Shown here one piece after another: positions 32,622 to 42,434 of a DNA stretch of 64,000 nt. The DNA is from JAQGMV01 sp035626595 (GTDB taxonomy: Bacteria; Pseudomonadota; Gammaproteobacteria; Burkholderiales; SG8-41), in contig DASPNJ010000109.1 of assembly GCA_035626595.1 (NCBI GenBank), positions 96,071-160,070 of the forward strand, in the 5' to 3' direction. Position numbers and translations under genes: made by a program. Position 1 is the stretch's first letter; each line of letters begins with the position of its first letter. The notes under the pieces are model-generated. The model saw nothing but the letters and a program-made list of their open reading frames with translations. It did not search any database and was not told the DNA's origin.

Positions 32622-33575
32622 TCAGTAGCCGCGGGCGCGATCGACGACCGCCGTGAGCGCCTCTCCCGCGAGGAAGCGGCGCGCATTCTCGGCGAAGATG
32701 TCGGCGACGAATGACATGCGCTGCGGGTGGCCACCGCCGAGGTGCGGCAGCACGAGAATGCCTTCGGTCTTCCAGAATGGATGCGACGTGGGCAGCGGCT
32801 CTTCGCGGAAGACGTCGAGCACCGCGCCCGCAATTTGCTTCGACTTCACCGCCGCGATCAGGTCATCGTCCGCGATCAGCGCCCCGCGTGCAAAGTTGAG
32901 GAGGTAGGCCGTCGGTTTCATGGCACGCAGCCGGTCGGCGTTGATGAAATTCTCCGTCTCGGGCGTGGACGGGAGCAGCAGCAGCACGAAATCGGACTGG
33001 CCGAGCACTTCGTGCGTCTCACCCTGCGGATAGACGCGCTCGACGTGCGGCAGCGGCGTCGGCGTGCGCTTGGTGCCGATCACGCGCATCTCGAGCGCAG
33101 ACGCCTTGCGCGCAAGCTCCTGACCGATGGCACCGAGTCCGAGGATGCCGAGCGTCTTGCCCGCGATCTGCTGCGACTGCCGCTTGGTCCATTTGCTCTC
33201 GCGCTGGTCGAGCGCGATTGCCATATACGGTTTGGTGAGATGGAAAATCGCGCCGAGGATGTTCTCCGGCATCGGGATGCGATGCGACCCGCGCGCGCAC
33301 GTGAGCGTCACGTCCGGCCGCAGGTCCTTGTTCGCAAGCCACGGATCGACGCCCGCGGTCACCGCCTGGATGAAGCGCAGCCGCGGCATGCGTCTCAAGT
33401 ACGCGCCGGGCCGGAACCCGACCAGGACCTCGGTGCGCTCCGCGAGATCCTCCGGAATGTTCTGCTCGAGCTTGAGCGTATGCACTTCGAACCGGTCCGC
33501 GAGCCCGGGCCGCGTGAGCGCCTGCTCGAAAGGCTTCGCTTCGTTCAGCCAGACTACACAGACCGGTTTGTTCAT
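32622..33575 (-). CDS. D-isomer-specific 2-hydroxyacid dehydrogenase
   Basis: 317 residues from the ATG at 33575; an upstream extension of the frame runs through repeat A6. The NAD motif GLGAIGQELARKA is typical, with the catalytic arginine in NFARGALI, glutamate in DVFREEPLP and histidine in LPHLGGGHP. The family interconverts 2-keto acids and D-2-hydroxyacids such as glyoxylate/glycolate or hydroxypyruvate/glycerate. It follows two Bug receptor genes on the same strand. The exact substrate is not visible. Confidence 0.9.
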   Translation of the reverse strand: MNKPVCVVWLNEAKPFEQALTRPGLADRFEVHTLKLEQNIPEDLAERTEVLVGFRPGAYLRRMPRLRFIQAVTAGVDPWLANKDLRPDVTLTCARGSHRIPMPENILGAIFHLTKPYMAIALDQRESKWTKRQSQQIAGKTLGILGLGAIGQELARKASALEMRVIGTKRTPTPLPHVERVYPQGETHEVLGQSDFVLLLLPSTPETENFINADRLRAMKPTAYLLNFARGALIADDDLIAAVKSKQIAGAVLDVFREEPLPTSHPFWKTEGILVLPHLGGGHPQRMSFVADIFAENARRFLAGEALTAVVDRARGY

Positions 33576-33592
33576 TGCTTCAACTGCCTCCC

Positions 33593-33615
33593 TGGGTTCC
33601 CGGCGCGGGAATGAC
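33593..33615. repeat. family A repeat, shortened copy A6
   Basis: GGGTTCCCGGCGCGGGAATG and ACG is a family A core with a shortened loop. TATTCCGGCCGGCGCCGGAA follows at once and is itself a palindrome. Confidence 0.55.
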
Positions 33616-33658
33616 GATTGACTATTCCGGCCGGCGCCGGAACCGACGATCGGCGATG

Positions 33659-34630
33659 TTACTCGACCTTCGCGCCGGAGACCGAGATCACCTTCTTCCA
33701 TTTCGCCGTTTCGTTCTCGACGAATTTCCTGAACGCCTGCGGCGACACCGGCGCTGCGGCGACACCGGCATCGAAGAAGCGCTTCTTCAGATCCGGCGCT
33801 TCGAGCGCTTTCATCATGGCAGCGTGGATGGCCGCCACGTACTTCTGCGGCGTGCCTTTCGGCACTGCGTAGCCCTGCCAGACGGTCACTTCAAAATCCG
33901 GAATGCCGGATTCCATGATCGTCGGCAGGTCGGGCACCTGCTCGGCACGCTTCGACGACGTCACGGCAAGCGCCCGAAGCCGCCCCGCTTTCACGTGCGG
34001 CAACGGCCCCGGAAGATTGAAAAAGAACGCCTGGATGGTGCCCGAGATCGTGTCGCTGTAACCCTGCGACGAAACCTTGTACGGCACGTGGATGAGGTCG
34101 GTGCCGGTGGCGGACTTGAAGTACTCCATCGTGAGGTGCGGCGAGGCGCCGATGCCGGACGACGCGTATTTGTACTTGCCCGGATTCGCTTTCGCGAGCT
34201 TCACGAACTCGCTCACGTTTTTCGCGGGCAGCGAAGGCGTGACGCAGAGAATGTTCGGCATCGTCGCGTAGAGCGATATGAGCTGGAAATCGCGCAAGTG
34301 GTCGTATGGCAGCTTGTTATGCAGCCCCGCCGTGATCGCCTGGTTGATCCCGTACGTGAGGATTGTGTGACCGTCCGTGGGCGCCCTGGCCCCGAGGTCC
34401 GTGCCGATGATGCCGGCGGCGCCGGGGCGGTTGTCCACCACCACCGTCTGACCCCAGGCTTCGCTGAACTTCTGCGCGAAGATGCGCCCGACGATGTCGG
34501 TCGAGCCGCCCGCGCCGAACGGCAGGATGAGCCGCCCGGGCTTGCTCGGATAACTTTCGGCTGCGGTTGCGGCGCCTGCCGCCAACATGACAGACGCCAC
34601 AATGCAGCCGACGGCACTCTCGAATCGCAT
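33659..34630 (-). CDS. Bug/TctC-family periplasmic substrate-binding protein
   Basis: 323 residues with GAGGAGGAA before the ATG. The signal peptide ends near GAATAAE. Motifs: PFGAGGSTDIVGR, VDNRPGAAGIIGTDLG, TDGHTILTY, KLPYDHLRDF, TPSLPAKNVSEFVKLAK, YASSGIGASPHLTMEYF and HVPYKVS. Histidine replaces the usual tyrosine in PDGYT. It is the second of two tandem Bug genes, 30 bases after the first, suggesting duplication and then divergence. Confidence 0.92.
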   Translation of the reverse strand: MRFESAVGCIVASVMLAAGAATAAESYPSKPGRLILPFGAGGSTDIVGRIFAQKFSEAWGQTVVVDNRPGAAGIIGTDLGARAPTDGHTILTYGINQAITAGLHNKLPYDHLRDFQLISLYATMPNILCVTPSLPAKNVSEFVKLAKANPGKYKYASSGIGASPHLTMEYFKSATGTDLIHVPYKVSSQGYSDTISGTIQAFFFNLPGPLPHVKAGRLRALAVTSSKRAEQVPDLPTIMESGIPDFEVTVWQGYAVPKGTPQKYVAAIHAAMMKALEAPDLKKRFFDAGVAAAPVSPQAFRKFVENETAKWKKVISVSGAKVE

Positions 34631-34660
34631 GCTGCTTCCTCCTCGTGATTGAGTTTTGAT

Positions 34661-35626
34661 TTAGTCCAGCTTCGCGCCGGAGATCTTGATGATCCTGCCG
34701 AACTTCTCGTAATCGGCCCTGAGCTGCTTCGCGAACTCGTCCGGCGTCAGGTGCATCGGGTCGAGCGTCTGCGAGGCAAGATTGGCGGCGACATCGGGAT
34801 CGCTCACCGCGCGCTTGAGCTCGGCGTTGAGCTTGTCGATGATCGGCCGCGGCGTGCCCGCTGGCGCGAACGTGCCCATCCACGACGTCAGCTCATAACC
34901 TTTCACGGTCTCGCCGATCGGGGGCAACTCCGGAAGCTGCTTGATGCGCTCGGCCGACGAGACCGCGATCGGCCGCACGCGCTTCGCCTGGATGTGCGGC
35001 ATCACCTCCGAACCGGGCGTGATCATCACCTGGACCTCGCCTGCGGAAAGCGCCATGGACGCGGGCGCGCCGCCCTTGTACGGCACGTGGATGAGCTTGA
35101 TGCCCGCCATGTTCTCGAGCAGGCTCGCCGACAGGTGCTGGAGCGCGCCCACACCGGCCGTGCCGTAACTGATCTCGCCGGGACGCGCCTTGGCGAGCGC
35201 GATGAGATCTTTTACCGTGCGCACCGGCATCGACGGGTGCACCGCCAGCACGTTCACGAGGCGCGCGACCGGCGTAATGCCGGTGAAGTCCTTCAGCGCG
35301 TCGTACGGCAGCTTTTTGTAGAGGTGCGCGCTTGCGAGCAGCGTCGTCGAGTACACCATCAGCGTGTAGCCGTCGGGCGGGCTCTTGGCGACGATCGCGG
35401 CGCCGATCGTGCCGCCGGCGCCGGCCCGATTGTCGATCAGGAACTGCTGTCCCGTCTGCTCGGCAACCTTCTGGAACGCGATGCGGCCCACTACGTCAGT
35501 CGCGCCGCCGGGCGCAAATACGACAACGACGCGAACGGGCTTGGAAGGATATTGCTGGGCCCACACGGTGCCGCAGGCGAACACGATGAGACCGATCACT
35601 GCACTCAACACTCGAAGCGTTTTCAT
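34661..35626 (-). CDS. Bug/TctC-family periplasmic substrate-binding protein
   Basis: 321 residues from the ATG with GAGGAGG upstream. The signal peptide MKTLRVLSAVIGLIVFACGT ends near VWAQ. Motifs: VFAPGGATDVVGR, IDNRAGAGGTIGAAIV, PDGYTLMVY, KLPYDALKDFTGI, HPSMPVRTVKDLIALAK, YGTAGVGALQHL and HVPYKGGAP. It lies first in a minus-strand series Bug-Bug-dehydrogenase-PilZ and is divergent from a CoA-transferase with only 55 bases between, so both are probably controlled from the same short region. Confidence 0.93.
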   Translation of the reverse strand: MKTLRVLSAVIGLIVFACGTVWAQQYPSKPVRVVVVFAPGGATDVVGRIAFQKVAEQTGQQFLIDNRAGAGGTIGAAIVAKSPPDGYTLMVYSTTLLASAHLYKKLPYDALKDFTGITPVARLVNVLAVHPSMPVRTVKDLIALAKARPGEISYGTAGVGALQHLSASLLENMAGIKLIHVPYKGGAPASMALSAGEVQVMITPGSEVMPHIQAKRVRPIAVSSAERIKQLPELPPIGETVKGYELTSWMGTFAPAGTPRPIIDKLNAELKRAVSDPDVAANLASQTLDPMHLTPDEFAKQLRADYEKFGRIIKISGAKLD

Positions 35627-35681
35627 GCGATCCTCCTCGTTGGAACCTCCCCAGCGGAACACGATACCGGAAAATTCGACC

Positions 35682-36866
<1,185 letters not shown>

Positions 36867-36867
36867 C

Positions 36868-36981
36868 CGTTCGGTCTGACGATCCCTCGGTTCGCGCGGA
36901 CCCCTCCGTTCGCCCTGAGCCTGTCGAAGGGCGAACGGCCGCCGTTCATGCTTCGACAAGCTCAGCACGAACGGGACGCGT
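36868..36981. repeat. family C repeat cluster, copy C4
   Basis: CCGTTCGCCCTGAGCCTGTC and GAAGGGCGAACGG form one clean palindrome, then CCGTTCATGCTTCGACAAGC with TCAGCACGAACGGG forms another in reverse order. A degraded third copy starts at 36868. The cluster fills most of the gap before the GMC operon. Confidence 0.75.
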
Positions 36982-37019
36982 TATCCTCGCGTTATCGACA
37001 GCACCATGGGGGAGTCCGC

Positions 37020-37673
37020 ATGCCGAACTCATTACACGCCTACCGCTTCCTGACCGAGCCCGAAGTCCGCTTCCTGGATGCCGCCGTTGCGCGGCTCATC
37101 CCCTCCGACGAGCTCGGGCCCGGCGCGAAAGAGGCCGGCGTCACCGTTTACATCGATGGCCAGCTCGCCAGCGTCTGGGGCGTGCACGGCCGCAACTATC
37201 GGCAGGGGCCGTGGCTCGACGGCACGCCGCAGCAGGGCTTCCAGTCGCGCATGACGCCGCAGGAGATCTATCGCGTCGGTATTCAGGAAATCAACGCGCA
37301 CTGCCGCGCGAAGTACGAGCGGCCGTTCGATCAGTTGCAGCCGGAACGCCAGGACGAGCTCCTGAAGACGCTCGAAAAAGGTGAAGTCGAGCTCCCGTCG
37401 CTCTCCTCGAAGCTCTTCTTCGATCTCCTGTGGCGCAATACGGAGGAAGGCTTCTTCGCCGATCCGCTCTACGGCGGCAACCAGGACAAGGTCGGCTGGA
37501 GGCTGATCGGCTTTCCGGGCGTGCCGTCGGGGACATACAAGGACCATCTCGACAAGCCCGAGCTCTACCGCGCCGAGCCGGTGAGCATTCTCGACATCCA
37601 GACCGGAAAGGCTCAGGTCGATGCACAAGGCTTCGCGAAGCACGTGATGCTGAAGCCGGAAGGGGGGAAGTAA
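37020..37673 (+). CDS. gluconate 2-dehydrogenase subunit 3-like protein
   Basis: 217 residues from the ATG at 37020; the frame is open upstream but runs through repeat C4. The text FLDAAVARLIPSDELGPGAKEAG followed by YIDGQLA (quoted in parts) is the gluconate 2-dehydrogenase gamma-subunit signature, and SSKLFFDLLWRNTEEGFFADP plus YGGNQDKVGWRLIGFPG complete it. Family members usually carry a Tat signal and export the flavoprotein partner, but none is seen here. The flavoprotein gene starts two bases after this one. Confidence 0.85.
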   Translation: MPNSLHAYRFLTEPEVRFLDAAVARLIPSDELGPGAKEAGVTVYIDGQLASVWGVHGRNYRQGPWLDGTPQQGFQSRMTPQEIYRVGIQEINAHCRAKYERPFDQLQPERQDELLKTLEKGEVELPSLSSKLFFDLLWRNTEEGFFADPLYGGNQDKVGWRLIGFPGVPSGTYKDHLDKPELYRAEPVSILDIQTGKAQVDAQGFAKHVMLKPEGGK

Positions 37674-37674
37674 C

Positions 37675-39438
37675 GTGACGACAACGAAAATGAAACCCGT
37701 CGACGCGGTCGTCGTCGGCAGCGGCGTCGTGGGCTCGATCATGTCGATGGAGCTCGCGAACGCGGGACTCAAAGTGCTGTGTCTCGAGCGCGGCCGCATG
37801 ATCGATCCGCAGACCGATTTCGCGAAGCCGTACGTCCACGACGAGCTCAAGTACGACCGTCACAGCGACATCTTCCAGGACCTGTCCCGCGAGACGATCA
37901 CGTTCCGCAACAAGACGAGCGAAACCGCGCTGCCGATGCGCGAGCTGGGCTCGTTCAAGCCCGGCGAGATGGTGGGCGGCACCGCGGCGCACTGGGGCGG
38001 CAACGCGCGGCGCTTCCTGCCGCATGACTTCGAGATTCGGTCGAAGGTGATCGAGCGCTACGGCGCAGGCTTCATTCCCGAGGACTGCACGATCCAGGAC
38101 TGGGGTGTGAACTGGGACGACGTCGAGCCGTACTACGACATGTTCGAGCACATCTACGGCGTGCACGGCAAGGCGGGGAACCTCAACGGCGAGATCCAGC
38201 CGGGCGGCAATCCGCACGAAGGCCCGCGCTCGCGCGAGTATCCGAACCCGCCGACGAAGCGCACGCCGCAAGGCGAGGTCTTCGCGCAGGCGACGGCGGA
38301 GCTCGGCTACGCGCCGTTCCAGGGGCCCGGCGCCGGCATGACGCAGGACTACCAGAATCTCTACAAGTTGATGCTGCTCGAGTGTCATCGCGGCGGATTC
38401 TGCTCGAGCCACGTCTGCGCGCAGGGTGCGAAGGCGAATCCGCTTTCCGCCGTGCTGCCCGCGCTCTACAAGCAGCAGAATTTCGAGCTGCGCCCGCTCT
38501 GCAACGTGATCAAGGTGAACACCGACTCGACGGGCAAGCAGGCGACGGGCGTCACCTACATCGACGCGCGCGGACGCATGGTCGAACAGCCGGCCAACAT
38601 CGTGGTGCTGGCGACCTACTGCTTCAACAATACGCGCCTGCTCCTGCTCTCCGGCATCGGCCGGCCATACGACCCGCAGACCGGCCGCGGCGTGGTCGGA
38701 CGCAACTACTCCTATCAGACCGGCGGGCGCGTTTTCGCGTTTTTCGACGACCGCGAGTTCAACCCCTTCATCGGGGGCGGCATGGTCAACACGTCGATCG
38801 ACGATCTGAACGGCGACGTGATCGACCGTTCCAAACTCGGCTTCGTCGGCGGCGCGTACATCAGCTCGCCCAACTCCGGCGCCTCACCTATCAAATCGAA
38901 GCCGCTGCCGCACGGCACGCCGCGCTGGGGCTCGGAGTGGAAAAAAGCGGTCGCGCACAACTACCGGCGCGTGGTCGGCATCCACATCCACGGCTCGTGC
39001 ATGAGCTACAAGCAGCACTACCTCGATCTCGACCCGACCTACAAGGACGCGAACGGGCTGCCGCTCTTGCGCATGACGTTCGACTGGCACGAGAACGAGC
39101 GCAAGATGCTCGCGTGGATGTACGAGCGCTGCATCGACATCGCGAAGGCGATGAAGCCGTCGCGCTACCACGCGCACGCGATCCCCACGAAATACAGCAT
39201 CGTGCCGTATCAGAGCACCCACAACTGCGGCGGCGCGGTGATGGGCACCGATCCCTCGACGAGCGTCGTGAACAAGTACCTTCAGTCGTGGGACGTGCCG
39301 AATCTCTTCGTCGTCGGCGGCAGCGCCTTCCCGCAGAACGCCGCGCAGGGCCCGACCGAGACGATCGGCATGCTCGCCTGCTGGGCCGCGGACAACATCA
39401 AGGAAACCTACGTCAAGCGCCCCGGCCCGATGATGTAA
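37675..39438 (+). CDS. GMC-family FAD-dependent oxidoreductase (gluconate 2-dehydrogenase large subunit-like)
   Basis: 587 residues from a GTG with AAGGGGGG upstream. The FAD motif VVVGSGVVGS lies at 12-21. The C-terminal HNCGGAVMGTDP holds the catalytic histidine and NAAQGPTETIGMLA the partner asparagine, both standard for GMC dehydrogenases. These oxidise sugars, sugar acids or alcohols and pass electrons to a cytochrome. No cytochrome c subunit gene follows, unlike in the three-subunit gluconate enzymes. Substrate unknown. Confidence 0.9.
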   Translation: MTTTKMKPVDAVVVGSGVVGSIMSMELANAGLKVLCLERGRMIDPQTDFAKPYVHDELKYDRHSDIFQDLSRETITFRNKTSETALPMRELGSFKPGEMVGGTAAHWGGNARRFLPHDFEIRSKVIERYGAGFIPEDCTIQDWGVNWDDVEPYYDMFEHIYGVHGKAGNLNGEIQPGGNPHEGPRSREYPNPPTKRTPQGEVFAQATAELGYAPFQGPGAGMTQDYQNLYKLMLLECHRGGFCSSHVCAQGAKANPLSAVLPALYKQQNFELRPLCNVIKVNTDSTGKQATGVTYIDARGRMVEQPANIVVLATYCFNNTRLLLLSGIGRPYDPQTGRGVVGRNYSYQTGGRVFAFFDDREFNPFIGGGMVNTSIDDLNGDVIDRSKLGFVGGAYISSPNSGASPIKSKPLPHGTPRWGSEWKKAVAHNYRRVVGIHIHGSCMSYKQHYLDLDPTYKDANGLPLLRMTFDWHENERKMLAWMYERCIDIAKAMKPSRYHAHAIPTKYSIVPYQSTHNCGGAVMGTDPSTSVVNKYLQSWDVPNLFVVGGSAFPQNAAQGPTETIGMLACWAADNIKETYVKRPGPMM

Positions 39439-39535
39439 CGTGCGCCACGCGATCGCCACGGCCGCCTTGCCGCGGCCTCGCGATGACCCGAGTCGCGGTC
39501 ATTGCGAGGAGCGGCGCGACGAAGCAATCGCGGAA
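39439..39535. repeat. family B repeat, copy B6
   Basis: CGTGCGCCACGCGATCGCCA, CCTCGCGATGACC, GTCATTGCGAGGAGCGGCGC and GAAGCAATCGCGGAACGTCC occur in order, starting just after the stop codon of the GMC gene. It lies between convergent genes. Confidence 0.75.
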
Positions 39536-39546
39536 CGTCCGCAAAG

Positions 39547-40251
39547 TCAGCCCGGCATCGTCTCCAGCAGTCGCCCGTAACCCGCGATCCGCTCGCCCCC
39601 GAGCTGCTTCGCCATCGCCCACACCGCCGCCTGCGTCGAGCTGACCACCGGCTTTCCGAGCTCGCGCTCCCACGCCGGGATGGACTTCATCGTCGGGAAG
39701 TTCGCTCCGGGGATCGCGACCGCTTCGACGCCGCTCAAATCGATCTTCTCGAACGCATTGCGCGCGTGCTGCGGGTCGAGCTGACCGATCGCGTACGCGT
39801 CCTTCGCGGCAAAGCCGAGCAGCGTCGTGATCTCCAGCCCGTGCTGCGTCGAGAAGTAGTCGCGCGCAAGCGCGTTCACCTCCTCCGAATACGGTGAGAC
39901 GAGCGCGATACGCCGCGCGCCGAGCGCCCGCAGCGCCTGTCCCATCGCCCGCGCCGACGTGATCGCCGGCACCTTCGCAGCGGCGCTGATGCGCGCGATC
40001 ACGTTGTCATCATAGTTCTCGTCGAAGAGGCTCGCCGAGGTCTGGACCAGGATCACCATCTCGACCTTGGCCGTCGCGAGGAGCTTCGACTGGTAATCGA
40101 CTTCCTCGTCGCGGCTGGGCGCGAACGGCGAGCCCGGCGTGCTCGTCATGCAGCGCGCGTAGTGAGCCTGGTAGCTTTCAGGCAGGCGCGAAAGCTCGGT
40201 CTCGACCGTGGTATTCGTCGATGGAATCAGAACGCCGAAATGACGCGTCAT
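39547..40251 (-). CDS. AMDase/maleate isomerase-family protein lacking both usual cysteines
   Basis: 234 residues from the ATG at 40251, because FGVLIPSTNTTVE is the family opening. The layout matches arylmalonate decarboxylase, maleate cis-trans isomerase and Asp/Glu racemase relatives. By eye, the first active-site position falls in ILVQTSASLF (glutamine where maleate isomerases have cysteine), and the second in AIPGANFPTM (glycine where both AMDase and maleate isomerases have cysteine). KPVVSSTQAAVW and GYGRL at the end are conserved. It is divergent from a cupin gene. Activity is therefore uncertain. Confidence 0.8.
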   Translation of the reverse strand: MTRHFGVLIPSTNTTVETELSRLPESYQAHYARCMTSTPGSPFAPSRDEEVDYQSKLLATAKVEMVILVQTSASLFDENYDDNVIARISAAAKVPAITSARAMGQALRALGARRIALVSPYSEEVNALARDYFSTQHGLEITTLLGFAAKDAYAIGQLDPQHARNAFEKIDLSGVEAVAIPGANFPTMKSIPAWERELGKPVVSSTQAAVWAMAKQLGGERIAGYGRLLETMPG

Positions 40252-40283
40252 AATCTCGTGTCCGTTCAAGGGGAGCGCCGATC

Positions 40284-40700
40284 ATGACACAGCTCAGAAT
40301 CATCAAGGCCGACGAGGTGAAGCCGCAGAACGTCCGTGGCCACAGCAAGGAAGCGGGACAGATCAAGCGCATCGTCGCGACGGAGAAGCTCTTCTTCAAC
40401 ATCGACGAGATCAGCCCCGGCTTCAGCCCGCATACGTGGCACAGGCACACGAAATACAGATCAGAGGGTATCGAAGTCGAGTATCCCGCCGACTTCGAAG
40501 AGATCTATTTCGTGATCAGCGGGCGCGGGGTGATTCAGTGGAAGACCGACAGCGGCGAGGTCCGCGAGCAGGCGGTCGGCCCCGGCGACACGATCCACAT
40601 GCCGCCGGGCGTGGTGGAGCATCAACTGCTCAACAACGGCAACGAGACGATCCGCATCGCGGTCGTCGGCGTGCCGCCGCCGAAGCGCACGCGGATCTAG
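40284..40700 (+). CDS. cupin-domain protein
   Basis: 138 residues; GGGGAG lies upstream of the ATG. A single cupin barrel is visible: HTWHRHTKY and EEIYFVISGRGV form motif 1, and GDTIHMPPGVVEHQLLNNG forms motif 2, giving histidines and a glutamate for a metal. Small cupins of this kind may be isomerases, dioxygenases or regulators. The divergent AMDase-like gene with a 32-base gap suggests shared control. No specific reaction can be assigned. Confidence 0.85.
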   Translation: MTQLRIIKADEVKPQNVRGHSKEAGQIKRIVATEKLFFNIDEISPGFSPHTWHRHTKYRSEGIEVEYPADFEEIYFVISGRGVIQWKTDSGEVREQAVGPGDTIHMPPGVVEHQLLNNGNETIRIAVVGVPPPKRTRI

Positions 40701-40703
40701 ACG

Positions 40704-42356
40704 CTATTCGTCCTTCCCATACAGCACCCGCCGCATCGGCAGATTGATCACCGCCTTCGAGATGCGCGCATCGATGATCATCGGCCCGGGCTTAGCCACC
40801 CACTCCTGCACGCCCTTGCGCACGTCTTCGACCGTGCGCGCGAGGCAGCCGCGCGCGCCGTAGGCCCGCGCGATCGCGCCGAGATCCGGCGATGGAATCG
40901 CGGACGTCTCGGGATCCATGTCGTGCGCGCGAAGCTTCTGGTATTCGGAGCCGAGCGCTTCGTCGTTCAGCACGACGATCAGGAGCGGCATCTTGCAGCG
41001 CACGACGGTGTCGAAATCCGAAAGATGCATGATCGTGCTCGCATCGCCGTCGATGAGCATCGCGGGTTTGTTGCCGTTCGCGATCGTCGCGCCCATGGCG
41101 GTCGGCAGCATCTGTCCGATGCAACCGAAGAAGCCCGACGTGTGCACGTAAGGGCGTGTCTTCCAGGTGTTCATCGTCGTGATCGAGGAGCTCGCGCCGT
41201 TGCCGATGAAAAGTCCGACGTCGCCGGGGACCAGCTCGTCGACCGCGCGCACGACCTGGCGCGGATCGATGGTGCCGGGCTCGATGTCGAACTCGGTCGG
41301 GTCGTCGTAGAGGTTCGACAGGCGCTCGAGCGTCTCGCCCGTGCGAAAGCCGGGCTGCTTGAAGCCCCGCTTCTCCAGCAGCGCGTCCAGCGCTTCGAGC
41401 CCTTCTTTCGCGTCGCTCTGGACGTAAACGTCCGCGCCGTTGCCGTTGCCCAGCACGACGTGCGGCTTGGGATCGAGCTGGATGTACTTCGCGTTGGGAT
41501 AGAGGTAGCCGTGCTCGGTCGTGTGGCGGTTCAGGCTCGCGCCCACGCCGATCACGAGGTCGGCTTCGTGGAAGAGCTGCATGGCGGGCTTCTGCGCATA
41601 GAGCCCGGACACGCCCGCGTGATATTCGGTCCGGTCCGCAAGCCACGTCTTGGCGCGCAGGCTGCTCGCGATGAGCCCGCCGATGCGCTCGCCGAGCTTC
41701 AACACCGCGTCGCCGGCGCCCGACCAGATTGCGCCGCGGCCGACGACGATCACGGGTTTCTTGCTCTTCGCGATCAGGTCGGCGGCTTTCCTGAGCGCGG
41801 CTTCGTCCATCGCCCCGGCGCGCCTCGGCATCATGCCGGCCGAGGGCCGATACGGCTCGTCGTCGTCCCACTTCTCCTGCTGAACGTCCATCGGCGCGCT
41901 CAGCATGACCGGACGCCGCTCGAGCTTCGCCATATAGAAAGCGCGGCGCACCGCTTCGTCCGCGAACTCGCCGGTATCGAGGCGGATGAACGCGGTCTCG
42001 ACGCCGTCCGCGAAGCGCGACTGGTTGAGGCGCTGATGGTAGTCGGGGTCTTTCGCCGGACGCTCGCCGACGAACGCCACGACCGGCGATTCCGCGCGCG
42101 CGGCGACGACGCAGGCCGTCGCGAGCTGGGTGACGCCGGGGCCGCACGTGGCGGTCGCCACGCCCGGCGTCTGATTGTGGCGCGCCCAACCGTCCGCCAT
42201 GCCCATGCCGACGCCTTCGTGACGCACCTCGACGCAGCTCACGCCACGCTTGATCAGCGCGTTCATCCAATACATGTTGCCGTCGCCCATCATGCCGAAG
42301 ACGTGCGTCGTGCCTTCGGCCTGAAAGGCCTCCGCCATGCGTTCGTAGACTTTCAT
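40704..42356 (-). CDS. TPP-dependent enzyme of the acetolactate synthase/decarboxylase family
   Basis: 550 residues from the ATG with AAAGGGGGG upstream; the frame continues 5' only through a repeat and the opposing gene. E47 in VRHEGVGMGMADG activates the cofactor, and IDGDASTIMHLSDF with VVLND at about 435-465 is the TPP/Mg motif. The protein is distinct from the other two TPP enzymes in the window. It is divergent from an acyl-CoA dehydrogenase-like gene with a family A repeat between them. Likely substrate is a 2-keto acid or acyl-CoA, not determined. Confidence 0.85.
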   Translation of the reverse strand: MKVYERMAEAFQAEGTTHVFGMMGDGNMYWMNALIKRGVSCVEVRHEGVGMGMADGWARHNQTPGVATATCGPGVTQLATACVVAARAESPVVAFVGERPAKDPDYHQRLNQSRFADGVETAFIRLDTGEFADEAVRRAFYMAKLERRPVMLSAPMDVQQEKWDDDEPYRPSAGMMPRRAGAMDEAALRKAADLIAKSKKPVIVVGRGAIWSGAGDAVLKLGERIGGLIASSLRAKTWLADRTEYHAGVSGLYAQKPAMQLFHEADLVIGVGASLNRHTTEHGYLYPNAKYIQLDPKPHVVLGNGNGADVYVQSDAKEGLEALDALLEKRGFKQPGFRTGETLERLSNLYDDPTEFDIEPGTIDPRQVVRAVDELVPGDVGLFIGNGASSSITTMNTWKTRPYVHTSGFFGCIGQMLPTAMGATIANGNKPAMLIDGDASTIMHLSDFDTVVRCKMPLLIVVLNDEALGSEYQKLRAHDMDPETSAIPSPDLGAIARAYGARGCLARTVEDVRKGVQEWVAKPGPMIIDARISKAVINLPMRRVLYGKDE

Positions 42357-42390
42357 GTGATCCCCCCCTTTGGTTGCAACCGATAGTATT

Positions 42391-42420
42391 CTGGATTCCC
42401 GCCTGCGCGGGAATGACGAA
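42391..42420. repeat. family A repeat, copy A7, in a divergent promoter gap
   Basis: CTGGATTCCCGCCTGCGCGG and GAATGACGAA form a hairpin with nearly perfect arms. It sits in the middle of the 78 bases between divergent start codons. Confidence 0.75.
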
Positions 42421-42434
42421 ACCCAGGGAGAGCG

